Counted from the first letter of the stretch, positions 12,485-23,706 are shown. The stretch: DNA of 64,000 nt from Lotus japonicus (GCF_012489685.1 NC_080042.1:15514150-15578149); one strand, 5' to 3'. Notes: a model not told the origin generated them from the sequence alone. Numbers and translations are program-made.

Positions 12485-12946
12485 TTAGGTAGTGAAGTGA
12501 ATTACTTCGGTAAAATCAACATCCGAGAAACATCTAAAATCCTTCAGAGACTTTCCATTAGACTGTAGATGGTTGTCAATGTTTAGAAGACACGGTTTAT
12601 TCAATGCACAATCTTCTATAGTTAAATCTGTAAAAGATGACAATAGATTAAATTAATTTCAAAATGTGTTAGATGAAAGAATGAAAGTTGGAATCACACC
12701 TGGTTTCGTAAGAGTTCCGCGATATTCATGTTGAATGCTGTTAGCCAACAGTTTCCAAGTTTTATTCCATACGTGATCTGGGTTGTTCATAGTATTTGTA
12801 ATTAACAATGAAGCAAATAGCCTTCTTAATTCATTTCCGGAATGATGTTCATCTGTAATGGTTTCACTAACTTCTTTGATTCAATTAATGTATTCTTGAT
12901 CTCCAAACGTTGTTGTAGATGGACCAGCACTAACAGAGGAATTCAT
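12485..12946 (-). pseudogene. RepHel (PIF1-like) Helitron helicase fragment
   Basis: Two minus-strand exons can be read. The first (12946-12700) contains ELRRLFASLLITNTMNNPDH followed by VWNKTWKLLANSI. The second (12627-12485) contains LNKPCLLNIDNHLQSNGKSL. The pattern 'LR-x-LFA-x-LL...P-x-x-VW...' followed by 'LL-x-I-x-x-x-L-x-SNGKSL' is typical of the region just before the helicase motifs in Helitron RepHel proteins. The first exon has an in-frame TGA, and no Walker A or Rep HxH motif is present nearby, so only a remnant survives. Its orientation and position upstream of the RPA-like gene fit a single Helitron. Confidence 0.65.
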
Positions 12947-13393
12947 TAGGGGCTAGACATGAACATTTGCCGTTAGAGAAAGGTTTAAGTAGCAATGAAC
13001 TGATTTGTGAAAAGATAGAAACATGGTGTGGCTTTATAAAGATTTATGAGAAGAGACTTTAAATTGGCGTCACCTTGCTAATGATTAGGCATTAAAGTCA
13101 GTGATGTAATGTCATAATATTATGACGATTATATTTGTCTAGTTTAATAATATAGTATATAGTATTTCTAAAATTTAACATCTTTTTAATTTAAATTCGT
13201 AATCAAATAATTTAAAAAGGATTTGTATTTTAACTAATTTTTTTAAACAAAGGTTGTTTGAATTTTTTTTTTCAGTTACATCTCTTTTTAAATGTTTGAT
13301 AAAAAATCGAGATTAATTTATGAGGTAATTTTTTTTGTTTGCTTTCTAAAAAAAATTATATATATATTTTTTGAAATTGCAATTATGATCTAA

Positions 13394-13479
13394 TTTTTTT
13401 AACGTGACTAAATAGATAAATTTATACATTACAATATTAGCATCAAACATTGAATAATGCCTTGTATAAATTTATAATA
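13394..13479 (+). repeat. 86-bp direct repeat, right copy flanking Helitron A
   Basis: This is the partner of 7184-7269. It continues without a break into 'tgacatatcaaacc', which is what the empty target of a Helitron inserted after 'ttataata' would look like. Confidence 0.85.
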
Positions 13480-13489
13480 TGACATATCA

Positions 13490-13650
13490 AACCACCATTG
13501 ACATTTTTTAGTCTTGACCAAGGTATCCTCACAGCCGACAGCCGTGAGATTAATCCCTCGCCTCACGGTCAGTGCACTAAGCAGTAGGGGCTGGCTAATA
13601 AGTTTTTTCCATTCATAAGAGTTTGGATTCGAATCCCCAACCACCATTGA
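13490..13650 (-). mobile_element. Short SINE-like dispersed repeat
   Basis: About 137 bp (13502-13638) is flanked by the 12-bp direct repeat AACCACCATTGA (13490-13501 and 13639-13650). It carries GGATTCGAATCC, which resembles a pol III B box, and on the minus strand ends in a short A-run next to the repeat. Size, flanking duplication and the B-box-like motif suggest a SINE. I see no clear A box, so the call is tentative. Confidence 0.4.
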
Positions 13651-13655
13651 GATTG

Positions 13656-13972
13656 ACATGCCTTGTGAAAAAGAAATAATTCTCTTTTTATTTCTTTTTT
13701 AATAATAAGAATCTTACATCACGAATCATGTTTTTTATTTTTCATAACAATGCGGATTTTTCAAAAACATTTCCATTGAAAAAATAAATAAACAAAGAAA
13801 AAGAAGAAAATCTTGTCATGCTAATTCTACAAGTTCCAGAAGAATCCTATCTATCATGTTTGGGAAACTGCGCAGTGAATGAAACAAAGCAAAGCTACCA
13901 CAGTCGCGGAATTTCACCCTCGTAGCCGAGTTAGCCTCCACTTTCTTCTTCTTCTTCCAAAACAACAAGAAC
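13656..13972 (+). promoter_or_regulatory. Promoter and 5' leader region of the ARM-repeat gene
   Basis: AT-rich sequence directly upstream of the ATG at 13973. I could not pick a confident TATA box. The leader holds the first copy of a 38-bp direct repeat (13895-13932) whose second copy lies inside the coding part of exon 1 (14043-14080). Confidence 0.4.
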
Positions 13973-14080
13973 ATGTTAGCCTCCACACTCCTATCAGCAA
14001 CACCCTCTACCCTCAACAATTCGCATTTCGTCCTTCGAATCACTACCACAGTCGCTGAATTTCACCCTCGTAGCAGAGTT
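13895..14080 (+). repeat. 38-bp direct repeat spanning 5' leader and transit-peptide codons
   Basis: The stretch 13895-13932 recurs at 14043-14080 with two mismatches (core CAGTCGCNGAATTTCACCCT). The first copy is in the leader and the second encodes part of the transit peptide. The word gttagcctccac also occurs twice (about 13930 and 13976). This suggests a local duplication while the N-terminus formed. Confidence 0.8.
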
Positions 14081-17000
14081 TCAATCTCTTCCAAATCAAA
14101 CTCCAAATTCCCCCTCGTTGCCACGCTCTGTATTAATGGTCGCGGCGACGGTGGCGCCGTTGATGCTAACTCACTTCCAGTACGCCCCAATCCCTACGCT
14201 TAATTTTTTCAATCAATTGTTCTAATTCTGTGTTTGTGTGCAATTTGGGTTAAAGAACATTTATTTTACATATACACTTAGAAATGACGTTTCTTTACCT
14301 AAGCAGTGTCTCGGGTTCGAGTATTGTAAATGAAAAACCCCCGCAAAACCCCCGGTGAGAGAGCTAGCTCGACGTGGATATCCAGGATTACCTCATGTCG
14401 AAGATACATGTTTTGATAGAAAATGTTAAATAAGATTAAGTGGATATTTTCCAAGATAATGTGCGTGCCAGTTAACTTTGATTTCCATCTCCAACCTTGG
14501 CAAGATTTTTCATATTGGTTTTGAAACTAAAGAGTCGCGATAGAGTTGGATTCAACATATTGATAAAATCTTTAGTGGTTCACATTAGTCCTCAAGATAT
14601 ACTTTTGTTGGTCATGTTAGTTCTCAATTAAGACTAACGTAGGTCAGTGACTTTAACTCATTTTCTTTAGATTATTTAATGTTGGGACATGGGACTATAT
14701 GAAAAATCTAAGATTGGAGACAAAAGTGAGGTTTACTTGATATTGTCTAGTTTGACTTGACAGCATGACCGAGAGTGTAGAAAGTGATAGATTTGCCACA
14801 GTGATAGATTAAGATTTTTTTCTTATAATTTCTTTGCGCTTTCGATGTGGTTAAGTATAAGTTAGACAACAATTCTTGTCATGTTATATTGAATGCTCAA
14901 ATTTTTCTTTCAGGGCATTGATGCAGTAGAAAGTGAATCTTCTGGGCGTAGTGATGGTTATGTGGCCTTGTTTGTTCGCATGTTAGGCCTAGATCATGAT
15001 TTTCTTGACAGAGAACAAGCTATAGTTGCTCTCTGGAAATATTCACTTGGTGGAAAGAAATGTGTTGACAGTATAATGCAGTTTCCTGGCTGTATTAATC
15101 TTGTTGTGAACCTCCTTAGATCAGAGTCTAGTTCAGCATGTGAGGCAGCTGCAGGCCTTCTGCGATCACTATCTTCCGTCAATCTATATAGGAATTCTGT
15201 AGCGGATAGTGGAGCAATAGAAGAGATAAGCAGATTGCTCAGGCAATCTTCCTTGGCTCCCGAGGTATAGGAATTGGCATACAGCAACTTGGGTTTATGT
15301 GTTGTGGACATATTTCTTTGGTGTAGAAAATTGAGAAAAACTGGAACTCTCTTTTTTACAGGTAAAGGAGCAGAGTTTGAGTACGCTGTGGAATTTATCT
15401 GTTGACGAGAAGCTCTGCATTAAAATTGCAGAGAGTGATATTCTGCTCTTAGCTATTAAGTACCTTGATGACGAAGACATAAAAGTGAAGGAAGCTGCAG
15501 GGGGAATTTTGGCAAATTTAGCACTGAGCCGTGCCAACCACAACATCATGGTTGAAGCAGGTGTTATACCAAAATTGGTGAGACATCCTTTGTGCTTGAT
15601 AATTGGAACATGGTTGCTTTTCTAATTAGGAGAATTTAGAGGAATCATATTCTGAAAGTTACTGATCTTTAATCTTACTTCAGGCAAAGTTCTTAATGCC
15701 TAACTCAGAAGGATCTAAAGTCATTAGAAAGGAAGCAAGAAATGCATTACTCGAACTTGTAAAGGACGAATATTATAAAATCCTTGTTATTGAGGAAGGT
15801 TTGGTTCCTGTGCCGTTAGTAGGTGCTGCAGCATATAAGTCATTCACGCCAGGTTTGCATCTTTGGCCCACATTACCAGATGGTTCTGAAATTGAAAGGA
15901 CTTCTAGACAACCTTCCAGATTTGGTGCATCAGATTTACTTCTAGGACTAAATATTGATGATAAGGATCCTAACATAGAGGAAGCAAAAATCAATGCAAT
16001 CGTCGGACGGACAAAACAACGATTCCTTGCTCGTATTGGGGCCATAGAAATGGAAGAAAAGACAATACCTCAGACTGAGTGCTCAAATGATCAGCGGGTT
16101 ACACTCTTACCCTGGGTGGATGGTGTTGCTCGTTTAGTACTGATACTAGAACTAGAAGATAAGTCAGCAATACTGCGGGCTGCAGAGTCAATTGCTAATG
16201 CATGTATCAATGAACATATGCGTATTGCATTCAAGGAGGCTGGAGCAATTAAGCATTTAATACGGCTTTTGACTTGTGATGATAATACGGTCCAGCTGGC
16301 GGCAACACAAGCTTTGGAAAAGCTGTCTGCTAGGTAATCTCCCAAATTTATTTTGGAAATTTCTTGCTAAAAAGGATTTAAAGAATGTCTTTGAATGTAA
16401 ACCAAGAAATTCAGGATATGGCTGTTATTTAAAATGAAACATTCTACCATTGAATGAATAAGTCGAGTTTATATTGAATTTCAATGTATAAAATGTATCA
16501 CCTAGAAGGTGAAAAGTAGATCCCATAGCAACTGTATTTTCTGATATGTGGATATATGGAAAAGAAGAAAATAAAGGAAAGCCAGACATGTTTAGGAAAA
16601 AGAAAATGCCTGGCTTTGGGTGGGATAAACATGCTGACTATTAGGATATTGATTTGAAGGGAAAGATGAAATAGATTTTTACTAAACAATTTCTGGAAAT
16701 TCGAGAATCCGGATCTCTCTGAGGTACCAAATACAAATTCCACAATGCCAAAACAATCTGATGTAATTCCTATTTGCAGACGCTACAAGCCTACTCCTAA
16801 ATAGTTGTAATTATATGTCTCTTCCTTGCTGCCCGCACCCAGTTGCAAGTTCGCGCCGGTTGTTGATTGCCCCTATTCACGCAAGCGGTTTTGTACTTCA
16901 CTGCCAGTTGCCTCTGTTGGTGACTGCACGCCTCTGTTGATTTCACCCCATGCCCTCTGGTGCGACCGTCATGTATGATGGTGGTCGGTTGCCTCGGATG

Positions 17001-20000
17001 GTGAGGGGTCGCCTTGGTTAGCCGCTCCCACCGGTGCGGTTGCCGCTTCCGAGATCATCTTCCTCCCTTGTTTTCTGTTGTAAATGTGGATGATTGGGGG
17101 GTTTCCTCCTATCAGATATGAGTTATTTAAATAGTTTTTGATTGTGTAATTATTCTTCACAAATTGTGATCACACTATGATTTTCTTGATGCAGCCAGGG
17201 TGTTTGCCGGGTAATTGAAGCTGAGGGTGTTTTGGGTCCTTTAGTTAGTATTTTGAAATCCTCAGGAATAGCTGGAACTATTGTGGAAAAGGTATTATTA
17301 CTTCTTTGACTAAACTCTTAAGTTGGTCCCCTAAAGTTACACTCCTCAGTCCTCACCACATTAATCATTCAAATTTTGTTGTTCGTCTAATTAGAGTTCT
17401 TAAATGTACTACATTTGTCTTACGAAAGTTGTCATTAAATTAGCTCCTCAGAGATCTATAACTGAAGGAATTTTAATTTGGTGACAAATTTTTTGAAAGG
17501 ATGATGCTTTAAATTATCGAGGGTCTAGTTTGGTAACCAAAACTTTTGGACTACTAACTTTGGAGTGCCAGGTTGAGGGTTAACTCTATTGAGAAGTACT
17601 AGCAACACTGTCTTTTCAACACTCATTCATCGATTAGTTGAAATTTATATGGACCCTACTAATTTGGATGTGGGCCCATTATTTGGTGGTCCCTACATAA
17701 ATTTCAATCAATGAATTATAGTCTTGGAGAGAGAGTGTTAGAGTGAGTGTCGCTAGCATTTTTTTTACTCTATTTCTATTGTGTTTCATTATTTCTAGCA
17801 TGGTTCTTGAATATAAGAATGATAAAAATGAAAAGGTTTTGACGAAGGTATGATGTGCTTGTGCAGTCTTTGGATATACTTGCTCGGATATTCGACCCTA
17901 GCAAAGAGATGCAATTGAAGGTTTGTATTGCATATCTTTGCACAAATTTCGAGCTGTATTTTGTGTTTTTCTGATTGACTATCAAGTACATTGAATCTTT
18001 TCAGTTTTATGATGGATCAGTTAATGGATCTGTGAAGGCATTTGATGAAGCCAAAAATGATGGTGTTTCAACAGGATTAAGTAGAACTGAGAAAGCCATA
18101 TCAAAAACAAACACCAGGTTAGTTGAATGAAACTGAACCATATTTCTTAGAGGGGTCTGGTGTATATGGAGTTCCAAGATTGATGTTCCTATTGTTTGAT
18201 TAAGCAAGAGGTCGTAAAAGTGCTCTGCAAAGTGGTAATCAACATTGACTTATTTTTTATTTGGTTTTTCTTTCAGAAATGATATACTGGATTCTGTTTT
18301 CATCACACAACTTGTTGAAATTCTTAAGTCATCTCCACCCTATTTACAAGAAAAGGCTGCATCTGTGCTGGAATTTGTGGCATTGACTGACCCAACTCTG
18401 GCCACAATTATGTCTGTGGATATTGAAAATGGTCTCATTTCTGCTTTTCAGCAAAAAGTTTTGAAAATTTCAGGTAAAGTTTCAGCTCTTTAATGTGCAA
18501 TCTGTTATACGTACACATTCTTTTCATCTGTTTGGCACACTCTGATTTTTACTATTGTATCTGTTCGAATATGTTTGAGAGATGTGAACTACAGGTAAAG
18601 GATAAAACAGGCTCTCTTGTTAACTGCTTTGGTTGTTTAATTACCTCCTCCAATAAACTTAAATATCTGTTTCAATTTCTGTTACAATACGATGCACGAC
18701 TCTTATCCCTGCTCTGCTAGGGTTTACCATCATCAAGCAGATACAGAAGACAAGGATGGAGGAGACGACAATGGCTTTTTCTGGGGTTGTTCCACTGTTT
18801 TCGTCAATTACATCTCCGAGATGGTTGGTACAATCAGATTAGGGATCTTTTTTCGCAACATGGGAAGCCAGAAAAGGTTTTTGTTCAGCGTGAGAGGATG
18901 AAGGGGAGGCGGTGGAGATTTGGTTTTGTTAGATTTTCGTCTATGGCTTATGCTGAAATGGCAATCAAGTTTTTAGATGGGATCAAAGTGGGAGGAGCAT
19001 CTTTGGCAGTTAAGTGGGCAAGATTTCCTTTCTCTGGCGTCTCTGGGTCGGGTTCCCTAAAGGCGTCTCCGGCGACGAGATTGCGGGGCTTTTTTTTTGC
19101 AGGGACGGCTGATGAAAGGTTCTAGGTCGTTGATTTCTACCTTGTCTTGGAGGGATGGTTTGGCTGCGAATCCAATGGCTCCCCGTGAAATTTTCTTTTT
19201 GCCGGATGAGGAGAAGATGGTTGCGACTAATTGCTTTTGTGATCTGAGGACAGGTCCCGATGGAGATCCTTTTCCTTGAGATTTCATCATGGGGGCTCTG
19301 GGACCGGGTGCAAGTGATAGAAGGTCAAGATGTTGTTTGTGATCTGACGGTGGAAGGCTTTGGCACAGACGTTTGGGATGGTGTTTCGTTGGAGGTGGGG
19401 GGTGGAACAGAGGCCTGTGGGTCTCCCTATAAGGGGCTGTTTCAATCTCGATGATTTTGGGGTATCTTCCAGACCTTTGGCTGTTATGTGATGTTGATTT
19501 CTGGTTTGAAGCCAGGCATAAGGTTTGTGTGGTCTGGGATTTCCCTCTCCGGCTCTCCCTTTTGTTCCTTGAGTTCGTGCTTTTCGATAAAGGTTGGCCT
19601 GGCCTCTGTTGAGGTAGAATCCTCTGCTTCGTCTGGTTGCTCGGCACTTCCTCCCTCTCGTGCTCTCTGCCCTAGCGCTGAGGGGATGGAGAGGCTCGGC
19701 CCTCTCTCGCCTTGGGGTGTGGAGGTTGTTTCTGCTGGCTCTCCCCCGTGTGACAGCTAGGTTAATTGTAGGTTAATAGGGGTTATATAAGGAGGGAGGA
19801 GAGCAGGAGAAAGGAGGCATGTTTGCTGGTGAGAATTAGGTTAGGAGAGAATATCTCTCTGGTAAGCAGTCACAGACTCAGGAGTATTTTCCATTGTAGA
19901 GCGTTGTGCTCAACTTTTTCTTTCATATTCAATAATAATCGACCTCAGAAATTCTGAGTTCTATCAGTCGCTCTCATCCTATCTCTCCTTCCACGAAAGT

Positions 20001-22747
20001 GCCTCGAGCTCGGGGAAGACCGAGAAAAGTGGATTGCGGGTGGAAACAGATTCGGGACCCACCTGAGAAGGTTTTTTGCCACTCAGAGTTGGGGGTGTGT
20101 GAGGATGGTTCTGTTGTTGTGCGTAATGGGCTGGTGCTCTTGGAGCCCCAGGGTCCCCAAGGTGTGTTGACGAGGGCGAGACATGCTCTGCCCAGGTGGG
20201 AACGACTGTGTTTGGTTTATGATTGCTCTTATGAGGCTGTCCTCCAAGGTCTTGTAGCCCAGATTAGTTCTCGCAGGTTGAGTTCGATATGGGAGGTAGA
20301 GTTTTTCCTGGCTTGTTTGTAGTTTTTTGGGTTTTTTTGCTCCTTTGGCTGGGTGTTTTAGGTGGGTTAGAGTTGTGGGTTGTTTCTCTTCTGGTTTCTA
20401 TGGCTTCTTTCTGGTTGTTTAGCTGTGTTGCTCTGCCAGTGGTTTTGGGGTTCTTCGTTGTGGGTGTTTGTGGTGGCTTGGGGTTTGCTTCTTCTCTTCC
20501 TTGGTGGGCGTTTGCCTTGGTTGCTTGTTTTGTGGGCTGCCCCCTTTTTTGTTGGGTCTTGCCTCCTTGTGACTTTGTTTATTCTTGCCTTTTTACATAT
20601 GAATTTGTGGATATACTTTTTTCTATCTAAAAACAAATAAACTTAAATATGGGTTATGTGGTAAATCACCCCTGGACCTGGTCATTCTAACATTAATGCA
20701 TGACATTTGTTGGAGCTGTCGCATACTTGTGAAGTTATAGGACCTGTAGTTTGTATTTCCATATTTTCCAATTATTTCTTTCCACAGTATTTTCACTGAG
20801 TAGTGAGTACTGATGCAGTCATGCAATTGAGTGTATTGGCCTTAACTTTCAAAGGAAGAAAAGTTTGGTTGTGCTGAATAGGTTAATGTAATTTCTCGTA
20901 CTCAAGTACATGGTTAATTATACATTAGGTTGGTACTAAGGTAAGGCCCCTTGAAGAATTGACCGAAGGTGTACCAATCACTGCCTATTTATTCTAAGAC
21001 TAATCTGTCTTTTCTAACTAGACGAAAAAAAGGGCACTGCCTGTATTCAATGTGAGAAATGCCCTGAATGGTTCCAACTACGTAGTACTTGAGTTGATGA
21101 TTTTGTATCAACATGTGCCACAGCTATTAGGATTCTTCTCTTGGTGTTACTGAATCAACATGTGTCGCTGCTTCTCTTCCTGTTCTTCTCTTCTTGAGTC
21201 TACAAACCGATAGAACCTTCAGAATGATAGAAAACCATTAAACCTGTGGGCTCGGAGTTCATGCTGTGTTAAAACGCCTGACAAACATACATGTTGGTTT
21301 ATGAATCATGACGCTAGTACATGAAATTGTGTTCAACATTTAGCATTTTCCATATTTGTACATGTCTTGATTTGTTGGTATAACAAATAGTAACTGAAAA
21401 AAATAGCTCCCCACCAATATGTTCGATGTCTCTGCATTTGCTCTAGAGTTGAGTTGAGGTATTGACAAAAAATCTAACCATACTGACAAAAATATAGCAC
21501 AAGTTGCTTGAAGGGGATATCTTTTCACCTGTAAATCATGATAATCATTTTATACCGATGGGCGTTTTATCTACATATTTTCATCTCTGGTTCTGAGTTC
21601 AACCTTGTATAAAATAAATCAGCAACGTTTTTTCCAAAAAAAAGGTTGCGGTTGTTTCACCAATTGTAAAATCATTTGCAATTTGAATGCTTCATAGATA
21701 GCTTATAGAAGTGTAAAACACTAGCATCTGTAGTAGCTTTCAATGTGTCTTTCTTTTAAATTGTGTCAATGTGCCTTTTTTCAAATAGTTAATGTGAAAT
21801 TTTTACTAGGGTATGTGGGGGATATTTCCCAATAAACGACTCCATAAGTTGAAAAGGGAAAATCTTAAAACTTTCTTGGCCTAACTATTCCCTAGTCCTA
21901 ATGTGCTAGCTGAAAACCTTGGCATTGTTTGATATAACTTAGTACGCCAAGTGGGTTGCTGAGATTTAAGTATGGGGCAGCAACATCATAGTGGAAAAAG
22001 AGACTTGTGTCATTGTTTTTCTCTACACCTAATTATTTGGCATTCAGATTCTTCAGTTTCTACCATCTGTTGATCCAATTGTCCCTTATTATTTGTTATG
22101 CCTATGCAGCGGACCAGGAATCTGATGTGGAGGATCATTTTGCAGAAGCACATGGAGTTGAGTTTGAAGAGGCTGGTCTTGCAATATCAGCTGCATCCCG
22201 GTTGCTGACAAGACTGCTTGATTGTGAGCAGTTTTGCCATAAAATAAACTTGTCTTATTTCATTGGTTTGCTTCGTGAAAGCCTCAGGTCGAGTATTCCC
22301 CTGCACTACAAAGAAGGGGTTGCTGCTTGCCTAGTTAAACTAAGTTCTCTCTCTGATTACGACATGGGCTCTAATCCAATCAAGGTGGAAGTTACACTTT
22401 ATGAGACAATCCCAAGACTTGTAGAACAAATCAAAACTTCATTCTCCCCAGGAGCACAGGAATCTGCTGTTGTAGAACTCAACAGAATAATATCTGAAGG
22501 AGCGGTAGATTCCGCTGAAGCTATTATTTCCGGTGGAGCAATATATCCATTGGTGAAGCTGATGGATGAAGGAAGTGAAAGAGTTGTTGAAGCAAGCTTG
22601 AATATACTGTATAATCTGAGCATGGACAGAGAGAACCATTCAGCACTAATAGCTGCTGGAGCAGTCACAGCCGTAAAAAGAATTGTTCAATTGCACAAGC
22701 CACAGTGGGAACGAGCACTTCAATTACTCAGGACATTGCAAACATGA
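13973..22747 (+). CDS. ARM-repeat superfamily protein, probably plastid-targeted (nine exons, 840 aa)
   Basis: Exons by GT-AG sites: 13973-14179, 14914-15264, 15362-15577, 15684-16333, 17195-17291, 17867-17920, 18005-18117, 18277-18473, 22110-22747. All phases join without a frameshift, giving 840 residues. Residues 1-69 are Ser/Thr-rich with few acidic residues, like a chloroplast transit peptide. The rest is mostly alpha-helical repeat sequence with armadillo signatures: 'EAAAGLLRSLSS', 'STLWNLSVDEKLC', 'EAAGGILANLALS', 'AAESIANACINE' and, near the end, 'SLNILYNLSMDRENHSALIA'. ARM repeats form a solenoid that binds protein partners; no enzyme motif is seen. It resembles a plant-specific ARM family of about this length (I recall Arabidopsis At1g23180 as such a protein, unverified). 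Intron 8 (3.6 kb) carries a LINE-like insertion that leaves the splice sites intact. The protein's exact role is unknown to me. Confidence 0.9.
18692..19125 (+). pseudogene. RRM domain of LINE ORF1-like protein (frameshifted)
   Basis: One frame gives 'STVFVNYISEMVG', the first strand of an RRM. A second frame, entered near 18,830, continues with 'QIRDLFSQHGKPEKVFVQRE' and then 'RRWRFGFVRFSSMAYAEMAI'. The last matches the RNP1 consensus (K/R-G-F/Y-G/A-F-V-x-F), and 'FLDGIKVGGASLAVKWAR' closes the fold. RRM-containing ORF1 proteins are known from plant LINEs and bind RNA. The break between the two frames means the copy is no longer intact. Confidence 0.65.
19749..19976 (+). mobile_element. Possible short solo LTR or TRIM inside the LINE-like element
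   Basis: The segment runs from TGTGACAGCTAGG to CTGAGTTCTATCA. It has a TATATAAGG box at about 19785 and a 'caataataa' poly(A)-like signal near the end, which is the look of a short Ty1/copia LTR. It separates the upstream open frame (ends 19760) from the AT-hook frame (from 19999). I could not find a convincing 5-bp TSD, so this is tentative. Confidence 0.3.
19999..20322 (+). CDS. AT-hook C-terminal domain of the LINE-like ORF1 protein
   Basis: The frame includes the AT-hook core RARGRPRK and ends in a conserved tail, VLTRARHALPRWERL...EAVLQGLVAQISS. The same order (AT hook, TRA motif, EA...GL-x-AQI) is found in the protein ending at 605. The listed start is a GTG within an open frame, so the true N-terminus is upstream, probably in the RRM part at 18692-19125 before it was interrupted. 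It is probably not expressed as a separate protein. Confidence 0.5.
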   Translation: MPRARGRPRKVDCGWKQIRDPPEKVFCHSELGVCEDGSVVVRNGLVLLEPQGPQGVLTRARHALPRWERLCLVYDCSYEAVLQGLVAQISSRRLSSIWEVEFFLACL

Positions 22748-23175
22748 TGAGTCTAAGTTAAAAAGTTTTATTATATTGTATCATCTTTAAATCTGTAAAA
22801 GAAAACATTCACACTTTTTTATATAGAAAACTTATTTTGATACTAATTCCATTGTAATCGTTGCACTTCACAAATGATGTTCTTTTGTTCAGACCTATGA
22901 AAGATAGTATAGTTCAATATGATACAAAAGACAAATAACAAAGCGCGAAGGGAGTTATGTCCCTACTGTTTCTTAATAGTTCAACTTATTTATAAATCAA
23001 CCAATAAGAACTAACAAAAGGGTTTATTATTAACCTCACATCTGAACTAACAACAAAGGGTTATATGATACTTGCAAATTAAACCGCAGTGAGTTATATT
23101 GCTAAATAAGATATGATGCTCCCATTAAAAATTGTACTTGAGCTTTACGATTAACATCTAAATGGGGACAAAATT
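22748..23175. other. 3' flank of the ARM gene and intergenic DNA
   Basis: AT-rich sequence with no open frame of note. It holds the presumed 3' UTR of the ARM gene (TTGTATC / TTGTAATCG motifs at 22776-22862) and the gap to the convergent RING-H2 pseudogene. Confidence 0.5.
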
Positions 23176-23706
23176 TCATATACAACCTAAGTTGAGTATC
23201 CAAAAAACACAAAAATAGCATGGAGAGGATGAAAGATCATTGAGCACACAATGCTTCTGACTTGCACAGTTGCACATGGGGCAAACATTTTTCATTTGGA
23301 GCCATTTCCTGAAGCAGCTTGCATGATATTCATGTCCACAGTGAAGAATTCCAACTTTTTCTTGAGTTGTTATTCATCCTGTCAAATTAAAAAATTTATC
23401 TAGTTAGTAGGGAAAATGCAAACTATTTCAACTTACAAGCCAAATTTATGCTAAAAACTTTTTATAAAGCTCAATAAATTACCTGACATATCACGCAACA
23501 ATCATTGTCCTCGGTATCTCTCGTTCCTATATAATCTTGGGTCTTCATTTGAGCTGTAAAATGATTTCATCCGATAAGCCTGTACTTACATTGCCAACAT
23601 GTTCGGCCAATGCAAGAAATTCCTGTTGTTAAATTTCAAAGACTTGATAAATAACTTGTCCAATACGCTACTAGTCTTATTTTTTTTAGATAAGCCAAAA
23701 TGATAT

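Larger units (their letters stand above)
7270..13388 (-). mobile_element. Helitron A, decayed, with RPA-like gene and helicase remnant
   Basis: Read on the minus strand, the element ends in an imperfect hairpin (CCCATGTGC...GCACGGG) followed by TATAAAACTAG and a flanking T. This is a Helitron 3' terminus (CTRR, insertion between A and T). Upstream in the same orientation are an RPA70-like pseudogene (10301-7713) and a fragment of the RepHel helicase region (12946-12485). RepHel followed by RPA is the gene order known from autonomous plant Helitrons. The Rep domain and most of the helicase are missing, so the copy is not autonomous. The 5' end (TCATAATTGC at 13388) is my best guess and is the least certain coordinate. 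Confidence 0.75.
18667..20635 (+). mobile_element. LINE-like element with an RRM/AT-hook ORF only, 15-bp TSD
   Basis: It is inserted in intron 8 of the ARM gene. The 15-bp repeat AATAAACTTAAATAT lies on both sides (18652-18666 and 20636-20650). The right end is a short A-rich tail (tctatctaaaaac), as expected for target-primed reverse transcription. Inside are an RRM-type domain near the 5' end and an AT-hook C-terminal domain near the 3' end. There is no endonuclease or reverse transcriptase. The 3' part is G/T-rich, like the element at 1-1525. The element is sense to the host gene and would need enzymes from an autonomous LINE. Confidence 0.8.

Noticed and set aside
13602..13640. A possible tRNA gene suggested by GGATTCGAATCC
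   Set aside because: No cloverleaf, no acceptor stem pairing and no A box can be built. At most it is a SINE-type B box.
19057..19647. A 196-residue minus-strand open frame in the intron element
   Set aside because: It lies antisense to the LINE-like ORF region, has low complexity and has no domain. It is a shadow frame.
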